Of a stretch of DNA of 64,000 nt, positions 40,040-50,599 are shown in pieces. Numbering within the stretch: the first letter of the stretch is position 1; each line of letters starts with the position of its first letter. The DNA lies in assembly GCA_036873755.1 (NCBI GenBank), contig JAVTVY010037230.1:94001-158000 (forward strand). Reading direction: 5' to 3'. Position numbers and translations under genes: made by a program. The notes under the pieces were generated by a model. That model saw nothing but the letters and a program-made list of their open reading frames with translations, did no database searches and was not told the origin of the DNA. This DNA comes from Hanleya hanleyi. Lineage: Eukaryota; Mollusca; Polyplacophora; Lepidopleurida; Hanleyidae.

Positions 40040-40490
40040 AGCATACAAGGGAGAGAGGAATGATTGTAGGGAAGAAAGATGGAATGGAGGTAGGAAATGA
40101 TTGGGTGAATGGAGAGATGGAAAAATAAACGGATCGGCGGATGAATGATCGGAACAATGCGGATGTGGGAGGAAATAACTGGATGAATGGAGGGAGAGAA
40201 ATCAACAGATAATTAGAGGGAGGGGGAGGAATGATCGGTACGACGAAGGGAGAGAAGGAATTATTGAATGGGTGGAGGGAGGTAGGAATGAACGGATCGA
40301 TGTATTGAGGGAGAGGAATGATCGGAATGATGGATGGAGGGAGGAAATAATTTGATGAACTAATGTAGGGGGAAATGAACTGATCGATGGAGGGAGGGGG
40401 AGATGCTCGGAACGACGGAGGGATGAAGAAAGTGATTGGATGGATGGAGGGAGAGAATGATTGAATGAAAGGAGGCAGGGAGTGTATATG
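40040..40490. repeat. Purine-rich degenerate minisatellite (GGAGGGAGG-AATGAT units)
   Basis: Repeated ATGGAGGGAGG...AATGATCGGAA blocks of about 40-50 bases, nearly all purine on this strand. Minus-strand frames through it are Ser/Pro/Phe-rich artefacts. Confidence 0.8.
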
Positions 40491-40619
40491 AATAGTATAC
40501 AATTGATGATGGCAATAAGTTCCAAATGAAAAGGGTTCATCTTTTTATCTCAGGTTATCTTATTTTCTTACCAGATTTTTACATAATCCATACTCTGATA
40601 ATTAAAGTTTCGGTTGTAC

Positions 40620-40862
40620 TTTCTCCCTCGATTCATCTCTCCCTGGCCTCCCTCCAATCATTCCTTCCTTCCTTCATTCTTTCCTCCCTCCAATCATTCC
40701 TTCCTCCCTCCAATCATTCATTCCTCTTTCCCTTCATTAATTCCTCCCTCCCTCTCTTCATTTTATGTCTCCGCATGCGAAGTATGCTGGGGGCCATACA
40801 GTGTATTTGGCCTGTATATCTATCTGTCTGTCCGTCCGTCTGTTTTTCCATCTGTCCGTCAC
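40620..40862. repeat. Pyrimidine-rich repeats (CCTCCCTCCAATCATT and CTGTCCGTCCGT)
   Basis: CTCCCTCCAATCATTCCTT units at 40640-40765, complementary in character to the purine array at 40040-40490. A CTGTCCGTCCGTCTGT run follows at 40822-40862. Confidence 0.75.
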
Positions 40863-41520
40863 ACTTTCCTTGTGAAATCAACTACTTGGTTAACATTGTT
40901 TGAACATGTGCATGCCCTATTTATGACAAGAAATAAAATTTATCTCATATTTATGACATTTTAAACTTTTCTGGTTATCTGCATCAATTCCAGTATCTAG
41001 CCTATGTTCTGATGTAATCAACCAGTCCCGATGGTTGATGTCATAAACTTCGTAGACATGCTTAGCATGGTTTAGAGATGTGCATGTCCTATTTATGAGA
41101 TAAAGTATCATTTTTTGTCATATTTATGACATTTTGGACGATTTTGGACGTTGCTGATATTATGCACCTATTTCAATATATAGACTATGCTCTTCTGTAA
41201 TCAACTAATTCCACAGTTATCTCTGGATGCTTTTGAAAGCTATCTGACAAGTTTTGAAGATTTTCGTGTCGTATTTGCGATATGAAATATTATTTTTAGT
41301 CATATTCATGATGTTTTATACTTTCTGCAAATATTGCAGTACCGTTAGTAGAATATGTTCTTGTAAAATCAACTAGTGCCAGTTTTCACTGGATACGTCT
41401 GAAAATTTGTACACTTATTTAATATTTGTAGACATGTTTAATCGGGTCTGGGTATGTGCATATCACATCTATCTTGAGAGGAAATATTGAATTTAGTCAA
41501 AATTACAAGGAGTTGATTTT
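40863..41520. repeat. Degenerate tandem repeat, four units of ~170 bp
   Basis: Each unit begins (T/G)AAATCAACTA or TAATCAAC(C/T)A and carries ATGTGCATG, a TATTTATGA region and CATATTTATGACATTTT. Unit starts are near 40874, 41015, 41199 and 41368. Confidence 0.7.
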
Positions 41521-41745
41521 ATATCTATATTCCAAGAAAGATCGTTATGCTCCTTCCGTATACACACTGTTTAACTGAACAAAAACTTTAAAATCAAGTC
41601 ATAATTTAGTTATGCCAGACTCACTGATTCTGCATGCAGAGACATATGAGTTATCCGAACACCCTTCTCATTTTCATTTTTTAAATTATTATTTTATATT
41701 TTTGTTAAATGTCGTTGTACTATTATAGACAAATAATACATATGA

Positions 41746-41814
41746 ACGGATGTGGACGGTCACTTGCCGAACTTGATAGAACACGGTATTGCCATATGCC
41801 GAGTTTCCCAGTAG
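41746..41814. repeat. Dispersed direct repeat, copy 2
   Basis: Pairs with 39911-39979. Confidence 0.85.
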
Positions 41815-41819
41815 TTTTA

Positions 41820-42100
41820 TGGTCACGCCAATTAGGGCTTATCGCACCGGACCTCTCGTAAAGAGGGCCATGTGATCATTTGTCTTTTCGATGACGCATT
41901 TGGCGTTGGCAGCTTTCGAGGGATGCAGGTATAGGAAGGCTTTTGTCGGTTCCTAGGGCTGAGATCGTGGCGTTCCGATCGGGCCGAAGACGAGCAACAA
42001 GATCAAATATTCCAAACAACGGGCCCTGGCTTTTTGGGCGTAGGCCGGTGCGTCGTCGGCCTCGCGGTGTCGGCGTCCTCGATGTCAGAGTTCTCGTAAT
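41820..42100. other. GC-rich island in AT-rich surroundings, content unknown
   Basis: Contrasts sharply with its flanks (for example GGCCGGTGCGTCGTCGGCCTC near 42046). On the minus strand a short open run from about 42092 to 42030 could be a decayed exon, but no family was recognised. No other gene evidence. Confidence 0.3.
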
Positions 42101-42519
42101 TCAGATTGGTTAAAATGTGAACAATATTAATAGGACTTTATGCGACCGATATTTTGCCTGGTTAGAATTTAGCCTATATCGAGAGAATGGGGAAGTTTTA
42201 GCACAAAGGACCAACCACTAAGTAAGGAATGGCCATGATACAATTTTTGTCATATTTCCAGACAACAAAGGATCTCACAGGTATACTGATGTGCAGTGGG
42301 AATATTGTATCAGGTGTATGAAAGTTGATTGGGTGAACGTATGAATTGTGTAAATGTAACAGAAGAGCAGCAATGTCGAGATGGCTAGGCCATCAATGCA
42401 AGTGAATAAGATGACGTGAGCTATATGCATTTAAAAAGAGAGTGAAATAAATGCACTTCATGTGAGAACTGATTTACTTTTTCAAATTAGCAGGAAGGCC
42501 GTTAATATAACATATACTC
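42101..42519. other. No gene seen
   Basis: AT-rich, no ORF or repeat recognised. Confidence 0.5.
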
Positions 42520-42923
42520 CGTTAACAGCATTAGTATCAAATAAAAAACAACAAGAACAAAGCAATCATATGAGTCACCATGAGTCCAATACAGTCCAAT
42601 ATAGTTCTTTGAAAGAGGTGGGGATTCGGGGTGGGGGTGACGGTGGTGGTGCAGCAATAATTTGGAGTACTGTGCACAGAAATTACGGCAATTATAGCGT
42701 AAAATTTCGATGATAATTAACGTTAACAGCATTAATACCAAAAAACCCCAACAAAAACAAAGCAATCATATGAGTCACCATGAGTCCAATACAGTCCAAT
42801 ATAGTTCTTTGAAAGAGGTGGGGATTCGGGGTGGGGGTGACGGTGGCGGTGCAGCAATAATTTGGAGGACTGTGCACAGAAATTACGGCAATTATAGCGT
42901 AAAATTTCGATGATAATTAACGT
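42520..42923. repeat. Tandem duplication, 2 x 201 bp
   Basis: CGTTAACAGCATTA...GATGATTAATAA-type unit at 42520-42720 and 42721-42922, differing at only a few positions. Includes a GGGGATTCGGGGTGGGGGTG G-rich patch in each copy. Confidence 0.95.
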
Positions 42924-43339
42924 TCATTTCATGGAGTGTCTTCTCGATAAATCTTTTTATAGATCGCATTGGGGCCTCATTATCGCCGGAAATCAAACTT
43001 GACTTCCCGGTCGGACTGCTTAGAACACACAGAAACCCATCAAGCCACAACAATTTTAAAAATAGTTATACATGAAACGAGATTTTGTAGGACAGGTTGC
43101 TAGTGTTTTATGATTTGGGCCTATATTAGGAGGTTGGTCAAAATTTCTAATTGGCGGGAGTGAAAATTGTTAAATAAATTTGAACCTACTATTGCTTTGT
43201 ATTGTTTTGCATCAGCTGTAATATTGTATTTCAATTCCATCTGTTGCTGAGATAGATACTCTCCGGAATCATCCATCAGGTCTCTCACAATTACTATGTC
43301 ACCATGAAACCAGGTTTCATTGGAAAGGCTTTTGCGCTT

Positions 43340-43660
43340 TTTTGTTAGATAGTTCAAAACTACCATACCAAATGTCGAATCTTCATGATGAATAGTTTCA
43401 AAAACTTCCCTTTAAACATTAATATCTCGGCAAACAGAACATCATTTCGAAAACTGAATCACCGCTATTTTCTTGATCTAGTTAAAACCAACCATACCAA
43501 ATTTCGAATCTCCATGATGAATAGTTTCAAAAACTTCCCTTTAAACATTAATATCTCTGCAAACAAAACATCATTTCGAAAACTGAATCACCGCTATTTT
43601 CTTGATCTAGTTAAAAACAACCATACCAAATTTCGAATCTCCATGATAAAGTTTTCAAGA
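43340..43660. repeat. Tandem repeat, 130-bp unit, ~2.4 copies
   Basis: CATGATGAATAGTTTCAAAA recurs at 43384 and 43514. A partial third copy (AATTTCGAATCTCCATGATAAAG) ends the array. A diverged start precedes it at 43345. Confidence 0.95.
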
Positions 43661-44869
43661 AATCAACCGTTTTCTTTATAAAACTGTAGAAATCGAGCAA
43701 TGGAATTCAAACGATAAACAGCTTAGAGACTGTAAGTGACAGTGATGCTCCCCTCGCTACTTCCCACTTCGCGGACCTGTGCCGCTGAAAGGTGTTTTCT
43801 ATTGTTCATGTATCCCAAGTTTATAAAGATATATAAATTTTTAGACGCTGTGAAAAAAACATTCCAGCACACCTAGTTTTCTGAGAAATACAGAATTAAC
43901 CAAAGAGTATTATTCGTTCTTCTCTGCGGATACCCTATCACTTTTTTTTGCAGCTACTGCTTTGGAGTGTCATGTTGTCTTCTGTTTTGCCCTCATCTAC
44001 CCACATTAGCCAGGGCAAACAAGAGACACATATTGTGGATTAACCCAACAACGTTTCATACGTTGAACGTTATTTGTTTAGTCTCTAAATCATCATCATC
44101 AAACAGAGGACAGAGCAATTACAAGAAGGGGAGATTAGGTGGGCCTCCACAGTTTCGTAGTAATGGCCCCGGTCTAATTTCATAATACGATAGACTGCCC
44201 TTGTTCTGCTACATCATAATTCTTCTTGTCTTCTTAATAGCTTATATCTATAATACCATCCTATTCAGCATTATCAATGCTGCAAACGAGTACGTACACA
44301 TCGAGTGCTGGCTTCGTCTACACGCTGATCTGGATCATGGAGTAAATTTTGTCCTGCCTCAGTTATGCCCCTTGGCTGTGCCTAAAAATCGGGACTCATT
44401 TACGGGGAGAAAATCTGACAAAAAACGGGCAGGTTGACACCCACTTTTGTTTGCCTTTTTAAGTTGAGACCGGACCAGGGAACGTGAGTAAGAAGTTTAA
44501 TTGAAATCGCTCTTACAGATTTTTCTGGAAATTGAGTCGAATTTGACCATTTTTCGACATTTTTAAGGGGTTTTCTAGGAAAAATGAAGCAAGCATGGAG
44601 GAGAATGTTCGAGTTTAATTTTTCTATAACATAGCAGTGTTACATCTTAAAATAATTGTTTCATCATGCTCTTTCAGAAAATATATACATATAAGTGATT
44701 TGGCTAGACAGTTTTACGACAACTGGTGGCCGAAAAACGGACCCATAGTCAATTCCATGCCGAATGGAAGAATCCCTGGAGTGCACCCTTAATCCCGAGA
44801 TTTAATGATAATAGATGCTTGAAGAGGTAAGTATTATGAGAAGAATTTCTGTGCGCGTGGAATGAGCGC
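43661..44869. other. No gene seen
   Basis: No ORF with recognisable similarity. Short low-complexity frames only. Confidence 0.45.
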
Positions 44870-45070
44870 TTGTGGAGTGACGTGGAGCTGACGTCACATG
44901 CGGGTCAAAGGTCACTACCGTGTCAAAGGTAACTTCCGGGTTAAAGACCAAAGGTCATTTCCGGTCACGGGTATCAATCTGCGCATGCGCAGTCGCGGAA
45001 TAGTAGAGAAAACGCATTTAGGTGGACATTTTGGGATTATCCGTGGTCCAGAAGGATCGAGTGAGGTATC
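44870..45070 (+). mobile_element. Polinton III-related terminal motifs and first half of an S unit
   Basis: GACGTCACATG, GGTCAAAGGTCACTACCG, CAAAGGTCATTTCCGGTCACGG and TGCGCATGCGCAG follow in the order seen at the ends of Polinton II. The S unit then runs to GATCGAGTGAGGTATC, where the Penelope-like element has inserted. It resumes at 48678. Confidence 0.6.
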
Positions 45071-45078
45071 CTCACGTC

Positions 45079-45126
45079 CTAATGGACGACGGCTGAATTA
45101 TGGATGACGGATTAGACGCTTGTAAT
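45079..45126 (+). repeat. pLTR segment, left copy
   Basis: 48 bp identical to 48630-48677 and to 51195-51242 apart from three bases in the latter. Confidence 0.9.
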
Positions 45127-46161
45127 TTTAACCTGTGTATGCCTGGATTCTGCTGGTGGACAAGTTGTCCCCGAGGCCGGGCCCCTGCACACCCAACACT
45201 CATAATGAATACAACCAAAATAAATAATATTAAGACAGACCCGAGAAACCTTAGTGCAGGTTTCTCGGCCGAGTCTCTAATAGTTCGAAATGCACTAAGA
45301 CCTTTTTCAATCCAAATGACAGATATATTTCTGACAGCAAAGCAAGGCCACGACATCAAACCTTGTAATATTGCGCTTGATGATTGTTTAGCTCCGAATT
45401 CTACATGTAATAATTTCAAAATTTCTAAGTGTGGACATCTTGGATGTCTCACGTGCCCACTCTTTAATACTTCAGCTTCATTTAGCTCCGCGTTAACTGG
45501 TAACTCATATTCTGTTAACTCGTATGTTGATCTTAGTTGTTCTACTACAAACTGTAATTATTTAGTTTCCTGTAAGTAGTGTGGTCAACAGTATGTTGGC
45601 AAGACCACCCAAAGACTCCATCTTAGGGTGAACGGTCACAGAAAATCCGTTAGGAAAAAGCAATTGCTTATAGGTAAACTTTTTTCTGGACCCGACCACG
45701 GCTGGGATAACTTTAGTATTCAGATCATAGACGTCGTCTATCCATCTACTAAGGATTCCCTCTTTGGATTTGAGAGAAAAATCCGAGAGCGGGAATTATT
45801 CTGGATGCTAGAACTTGGGTCAGTGTTTCCGTTTGGTTTAAATGATAATGTCAGTGGGTTCGGCAATGCTACAAACCGCCGTTCAAATATATCCAACATT
45901 ACCCAACTATTTAATCCTCATCAACGGAGACATCGCAGCCATGGTTGGCGAAAGTTTAATAGTTCGATGATTCACGATCATATCACTTTAAATTACTTAA
46001 TAGTGGGTTTATCTAACACACCCAATAGTATACATAGCTTACGTACAGTTCTGTATGCGTTACCTCTGAGAGCTTTAGATCAAATAGCCAGAGATATACA
46101 ACAATCTGCGTCTTCAGGAAATATAATATCACCAAAAATCAGTAAAGTATGTCAGATATAG
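45100..46161 (+). pseudogene. Penelope-like GIY-YIG endonuclease frame with one internal TAG
   Basis: One continuous frame of ~353 codons broken only by TAG at 45578. A Cys-rich motif (CGHLGCLTCPLF, about residues 109-126 including CKISKCG) precedes the nuclease, as in PLEs with N-terminal GIY-YIG. The nuclease shows NYLVSC (GIY position), QQYVGKTT (YIG position), the LHLRVNGHR arginine region and RERELFWMLELGSVFPFGLND with the metal-binding Glu. GIY-YIG enzymes nick DNA to prime target-site reverse transcription. The amber codon sits between the two halves of the GIY-YIG core. Start codon uncertain; the ATG used lies inside the pLTR. It overlaps the RT frame by 13 bases. Confidence 0.75.
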
Positions 46162-48271
46162 CGTATTTTCGGTTGTATCGTCCAGTGAACATAATCGAAA
46201 CATCTCAAGATCGGCTTTTCTTGAAACTCAACTACTTAGATAAAGGACTGGACATCATTAATTTACCTCGAATCCTGAATGATCCAGAGGTACGCAACGC
46301 TGTACCAAACTATTTCAAGTTCACAGAACCTCCTTGCATTTCATATAAGTATACTAAATCTATAGCCACCAAAATATTCAATTACTCCAATGCTGTCAAG
46401 GAGTTTGACTGGAACTTATACACGTCAGGAGGCTATAGTTGTGATTGTGAATCATCGAACTTTATCTATACACCATGCAAACATATTGTGACTGGGGCTC
46501 TTGATATGGTGAGTGATAAGGATCTGAAATTACTCCTGATGAAAGGACCTAAATATGGAGAGCCAAGAAGAATAAATCTGAAGCCCGACCAGAAGATAGT
46601 CTTGTCTGCATTGGAACAGTACGTTATTGATTGGTCTAAGCGAGAAAAAGTTGAACCTACAGTACTCGCTGATTGGCTGGACCTCACCAAGAGCAAGGTC
46701 GTTGAAACAATCCGCCATATTGACAGAAGTACTCTCCCCCAAGCAAAACAAGTACTGAGAAACCTCAATTCGCAAGAAGTTCTAGCAAATCTCCAGAGTA
46801 AATTCGTCATAGTCCCAGCAGACAAAGCTCCGAGTAATATAATATTCATATGTAAATATTACTATTACCAGGTGCTGGTTAAAGAATTGAGTGTAGACAT
46901 ATCTTCATCAAATACGTCTACTTACTCCCAAACTGCATTTACTCTGGAAGATTTATTTAACAATCACAAAAAGTTTCTCAGGGAAAGAGGTATTTGTCTT
47001 CCAACCAATCATAACGACATACCAAAAATATACTGGACTCCCAAAATGCATAAATCACCATACAAAGGTAGATTCATAGCTGGTTCTAGAAGCTGCACCA
47101 CCAAGCTTCTTTCAACCCTATTGACGAGGGCCCTTCAAGAGGTAAAAGCATTTTGGGAAAGGTATTGCGCCACTATTTCTAAGAACTCTGTCGTTGAATG
47201 TATGTGGATATTGAAAAACTCAAAATGTCTTACGGAAGAACTTGATGCTAAAGGTCACATACCGTACAGACATGTATCCACATGGGATTTCTCGACTCTC
47301 TATACTACAATCCCTCATCAGGACCTTATTGACCGTCTAAGTTCATTAATAGTATCTGTGTTCAAGAAAACTGATCGTAGATATATTAACGTCGGAAGCC
47401 ATAAAGCATTCTTTAGCTCTACTACATACAAGAGATATCATTCATGGGATGTTTCTTTGTTGATAGAGTTGCTTGAATTTCTCATTAAAAATATCTATGT
47501 GAAATTTGGCAACACAATATATCAGCAGCATATACGTATTCCAATGGGTACTAATTGTGCACCCCTGTTGGCTGACCTGTATCTGTTCTCTTACGAATAT
47601 GACTATATGCAGGCGCTTTCAAAAACCGATCCATTCAAATTACAACACATATAAGGGAAGTGGGAAGAGGTGCCGACATACTGACTGCGTCACATTACTT
47701 CACAGAATAGTCTTCTGGTTAACCTATTCTAAAGCACATACCAAGAATCTAACGATTCGTGATATGTGTTGTATCTCAGGTACGTTCCTTCTCATTCACC
47801 AAATGCTATATAGACGATCTTCTCGCTGTGGATAATCGCTATATAAATGACGCAGTGAAGGATATATATCCACCTTCACTGGATTTGAAGGAAACTACAG
47901 ACAGCCCTACAGGCACATCATATTTAGATCTATATCTCTATACAAATGAAGCGGGCATTTTCTCTCGTCGACTTTATGACAAAAGAGATGATTACAATTT
48001 CGATATCGTAAACTATCCCTTTCTGGACAGTAATATTCCAGTGGGACCTGCATATGGCGTATACATATCTCGCTTAGTAGCATTTGCTAGATCCTGTGTT
48101 AAATGTGACGATTTTAATCAACGTCACAAAACATTGTTACAGAAACTTATAAAACAGGGCTATTCCACCAAACGGCTCCACTCAAAGTTTCTCAAATTTG
48201 GTGATACATATCGCATGCTGATAAAAAAATACGAACGTAGCATGCAAGATCTATGGCGCTACGTTTCGTAA
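46149..48271 (+). pseudogene. Penelope-like reverse transcriptase, split by a 131-bp insert
   Basis: RT of a PLE. Visible blocks: FVIVPADKAPSNIIF (about 46803-46850), PKIYWTPKMHKSPYKGRFIAGS (47022-47085), the first catalytic Asp in TWDFSTLYTTIPH (47280-47318), IPMGTNCAPLLADLYL (47539-47586) and the catalytic KCYIDDLLAV (47799-47828). The family's conserved C-terminal part follows (YLDLYLYT, RLYDKRDDYNFDIVNYPFL, AYGVYISRLVAFARSC). Between the last two catalytic motifs, bases 47649-47779 are foreign. Removing 131 bases exactly restores the frame. Otherwise there are no stops, so the element may be only recently inactive or may rely on splicing. Confidence 0.85.
47649..47779 (+). repeat. 131-bp insert in the Penelope RT, also found twice elsewhere
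   Basis: ATATAAGGGAAGTGGGAAGAG...GTTGTATCTCAG. Copies of exactly the same length lie at 51391-51521 and 51899-52029 with about 95% identity. All three are followed by GTACG; two are preceded by ATTACAACAC. The 3' end resembles a splice acceptor (TTGTATCTCAG), but the 5' end is AT, not GT. Confidence 0.85.
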
Positions 48272-48677
48272 CTCGTGTCTAATTCCGCTTAACCCGGGGC
48301 TAGGGGCCGTATGAACCCATGTACTTCAAGATCATCATCATTCACATACTCATATGAACAGTCACAATCAAAGCGTGACTGAGATACATCATTCTTTAGA
48401 TGACGACTACAACGAATATTATGGATTAAGAATACTGATCAGCGATACGGATTTGATATTTTTGGAACATCATGATGTCTTGCCGGCATCATTGAAAACT
48501 GTTGACCGCTTCTCTCTTGCAGGAAACAAGCCTATGTTTATGTATACTATGATTGTCTTTTTGAATTTGGTGCTAATACTGTTATATGGAATATGAAATA
48601 GGTCTTTGGATTATGGACGCGGATATTCTCTAATGGACGACGGCTGAATTATGGATGACGGATTAGACGCTTGTAAT
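48272..48677 (+). other. Penelope-like element 3' region and right pLTR
   Basis: Holds CCGGGGCTAGGGGCCGT, a conserved patch shared with 39742-39850 and 54341-54360, and a block (48443-48677) repeated at 51008-51242. An 80-codon open frame (48354-48596) is preserved in both copies, but I do not recognise it. Confidence 0.6.
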
Positions 48678-49040
48678 CAGTTTGAAGCACTCATGGGGGA
48701 GCATCCGACTGGACTTGTGTGTCGTGAAAGTAAGGCTATGGCTTACGCTATGGATGCGCATGCAGGGAATTGTGGGAAAACGGCATTTAAATGGACGTTT
48801 TGAGCTAGAGATGGATCATTCTTGGTACGAATGGATCACATGAGGTGTCATGATGAAGCGCTTGTCGAAGAGGGCCCGACTGGACTGGTAAGTCGTGGGA
48901 ATGCAGTCCATCTGCGCATGCGCAGTGGAAAAAGGGCATTGATATGGATGTTTCGGGATCAAGGGTAATATTTGTGATCAGAATGGGTAGTGTGAGGTGT
49001 TATATAGAAACACTCATGGGGAGGGTCCGAATGGACTGGC
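48678..49040 (+). repeat. S-repeat array, two and a half units
   Basis: AGTTTGAAGCACTCATGGGGGAGCATCCGACTGG, GCGCATG, GCATTTAAATGGACGTTTTG, then a second unit with CTGCGCATGCGCAGTGG (48912-48928) and GTGTGAGGTGTTATA. The array is continuous with 44985-45070 once the Penelope-like element is ignored. Confidence 0.8.
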
Positions 49041-49053
49041 TGGTAGTTGTAGT

Positions 49054-49165
49054 AAATTGGAGCGATATGCAAGAGGTGGGAAAAACTGACGTCTGGCGAC
49101 TGAAAAGCAACCATATGACTCTTCAGGAAAGCATCCTTCGGCACCTAACATTCAGTCTCCTTAGT
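49054..49165. repeat. Direct repeat, copy 1 (pairs with 49531-49640)
   Basis: AAATTGGAGCGATATGCAAGAGGTGG...CGTCTGGCGACT(G/A)AAAAGCAACCAT...CGGCACCTAACATTC, about 110 bp, in two copies 477 bp apart. Both keep an open frame but encode nothing recognisable. Confidence 0.9.
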
Positions 49166-49480
49166 ATCTCAGCCGCGCTTTTATTGCAATGGTTCATGCA
49201 GAGACTATGAAGTATCCACACGGCCCCTAGCACCAGCTTAATCGGAATTAGATAGGCTAGCTCGGGAGTTGTGATGACAGATCAGCTCAAATCACTCATC
49301 TGATGTTAATGGATGAGCATCGTGGACGTCCGATGGAGTAAACGCCTCAACATGGGGTAAACCTGGTAAATACAAGAATAACCAGAAAACCTAACCTGTA
49401 ATGTTCGACGTCGTACTGCTTAAATTTCCCACCAAAACAATAAACAATAAAATTTGTCGAGAGACATGTACAGAGGACGG

Positions 49481-49530
49481 GCCTTGTGGACTAACAATCC
49501 ACCAGCAGAATCCTACCATATACAGGTAAC
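49481..49530 (-). mobile_element. Inverted fragment of the Penelope-like 5' end
   Basis: Complement of 45130-45180 (TGGATTCTGCTGGTGGA core). A second inverted fragment is at 51842-51887. Inverted 5' pieces next to full copies are a known habit of Penelope-like elements. Confidence 0.65.
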
Positions 49531-49640
49531 AAATTGGAGCGATATGCAAGAGGTGGAAAAAATTGACCACGTCTGGCGACTAAAAAGCAACCATCTGACT
49601 CTACAGGAAAGCACCCCTCGGCACCTAACATTCGTACTCG
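49531..49640. repeat. Direct repeat, copy 2 (pairs with 49054-49165)
   Basis: See the first copy. This one follows directly on the inverted Penelope fragment. Confidence 0.9.
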
Positions 49641-49689
49641 AGAATACGGTGTATTCTCGGACTTAGCTTTAGTATCTGTGGCTTTGGTG

Positions 49690-50045
49690 CGCATACGCAG
49701 TTTCTTGTGGATTTTACTGTTAGGTGTGGGTTCTCTGTCACACGCCGGAGAGTGCGATGGAAGGGTCTCGTGGTCTTGGGTTGACTTCAGCTGGAAACTT
49801 GTCGTGCGCATGCGCAATGCGCACGCAGGCCTGAGTTGGATGTTCTGGGGTCTAGCTGAGCCATCCGTGGTCCAAATGAGCCGTGTGGAGTCTCAATTTG
49901 AAGCTGTCGTAGAGTCAGGTTGGAGTGGTGTGTAGTGGAAGTATCGTGAATCTGTGCATGCGCAGTAGGGCTGTAGGAGAAAACGGGCATTTAGGTGGAT
50001 GTTTTTGGGGTCGAGTTGAACCATCCGTGTGATGTTGGAACCGGT
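49690..50045 (+). repeat. S-repeat array, further units
   Basis: GGTGCGCATACGCAG (49686-49700), GTGCGCATGCGCAATGCGCA (49803-49822) and CTGTGCATGCGCAGTAG (49952-49968) mark three units. Each is followed at ~30-40 bases by (G)GATGTT(TT)TGGGGTC(T/G)AG. Confidence 0.75.
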
Positions 50046-50250
50046 CTTGTCGGGTAGAGTCCGACAGTTTTTTTTTATTGGAAGTGCAGGAACGGGTGTA
50101 CATGGGCAGCCATGGAGTAGTAGAGAAAGGAGAGTTTAGGCGGTGCACAGGAGCGCACGTTTGGAGCGTATGTTCGGTCTGGCTACCGGGTAGAGGAAGT
50201 GTATGTGTGGATGTGGGTGTGCGTGAGTCTGATCGGGCACCGTGCCGAGT
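49978..50250. repeat. Long inverted repeat, left arm (modules A and B)
   Basis: Module A (about 49978-50145: GGTCTTGTCGGGTAGAGTCCGACAGTTTTTT, GGGCAGCCATGGAGTAGTAGAGA) is inverted at 52075-52215. Module B (about 50138-50250: GTGCACAGGAGCGC, TCTGGCTACC(G/T)GGTAGAG, GAAGTGTATGTGTGG) is inverted at 51255-51395. The right arm has 680 bp of extra sequence between B' and A'. Confidence 0.75.
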
Positions 50251-50399
50251 ATCTGTAAGTTCTGTAAGAAAAACTTGTCCTGGCGACAATATGCATTTAA
50301 TGTAAACACAACCATCAAACATCGACAACAACAATGTGGTTTATCAATCGCCAATTTCACTGTGCCGGTCTTCGGGATACGCTTGCTTTTATAGACGTT

Positions 50400-50550
50400 A
50401 CACAGTAACGCCCGTCAACCCCCGTCGTTACGTCTCAATGCCCGTCCCATCGCCTTAACGCCCTATCATAACGCCTTACCGCCCTATCTTAACGCCTTAA
50501 CGCCCTACATTAACGCATTAACGCCCTAGCATAACGCGTTAACGCATTGT
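50400..50550. repeat. Minisatellite AACGCC(C/T)TA
   Basis: About 14 copies of a ~10-base unit such as TTAACGCCCTA / ATAACGCCTTA in 150 bases. Confidence 0.9.
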
Positions 50551-50599
50551 CATCTGTCCAGTCGCACGCACATGCTTTGGCAATTGGCCCCTAATCCTT

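Larger units (their letters stand above)
45071..48677 (+). mobile_element. Penelope-like element with N-terminal GIY-YIG, 3.6 kb
   Basis: Bounded by a 48-bp direct repeat (CTAATGGACGACGGCTGAAT..., 45079-45126 and 48630-48677) acting as the shared pLTR segment. The S repeat unit broken at 45070 continues at 48678, which fixes both ends. Inside are a GIY-YIG frame (45100-46161) and an RT frame (46149-48271, interrupted). The domain order EN before RT is that described for the Naiad/Chlamys groups; canonical Penelope elements carry it after RT. Fragments of the same family lie at 51008-51242 and 54066-54556. Confidence 0.8.

Noticed and set aside
39903..40540. Minus-strand frames of 112-199 codons rich in Ser, Pro, Phe and Ile
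   Set aside because: They are translations of the purine-rich minisatellite on the opposite strand.
42462..42913. Pair of similar ORFs (83 and 67 codons)
   Set aside because: They are two copies of a 201-bp tandem duplication; no sign of selection on the reading frame.
45079..45126. Hammerhead ribozyme in the Penelope pLTR
   Set aside because: Expected from the family, but no CTGANGA...GAAA core could be found by eye in the pLTR copies.
48354..48596. 80-codon frame after the Penelope RT, also present at 50982-51212
   Set aside because: Conserved because the DNA repeat is conserved; no domain recognised and substitutions are not concentrated in third positions. Kept only as part of the element's 3' region.
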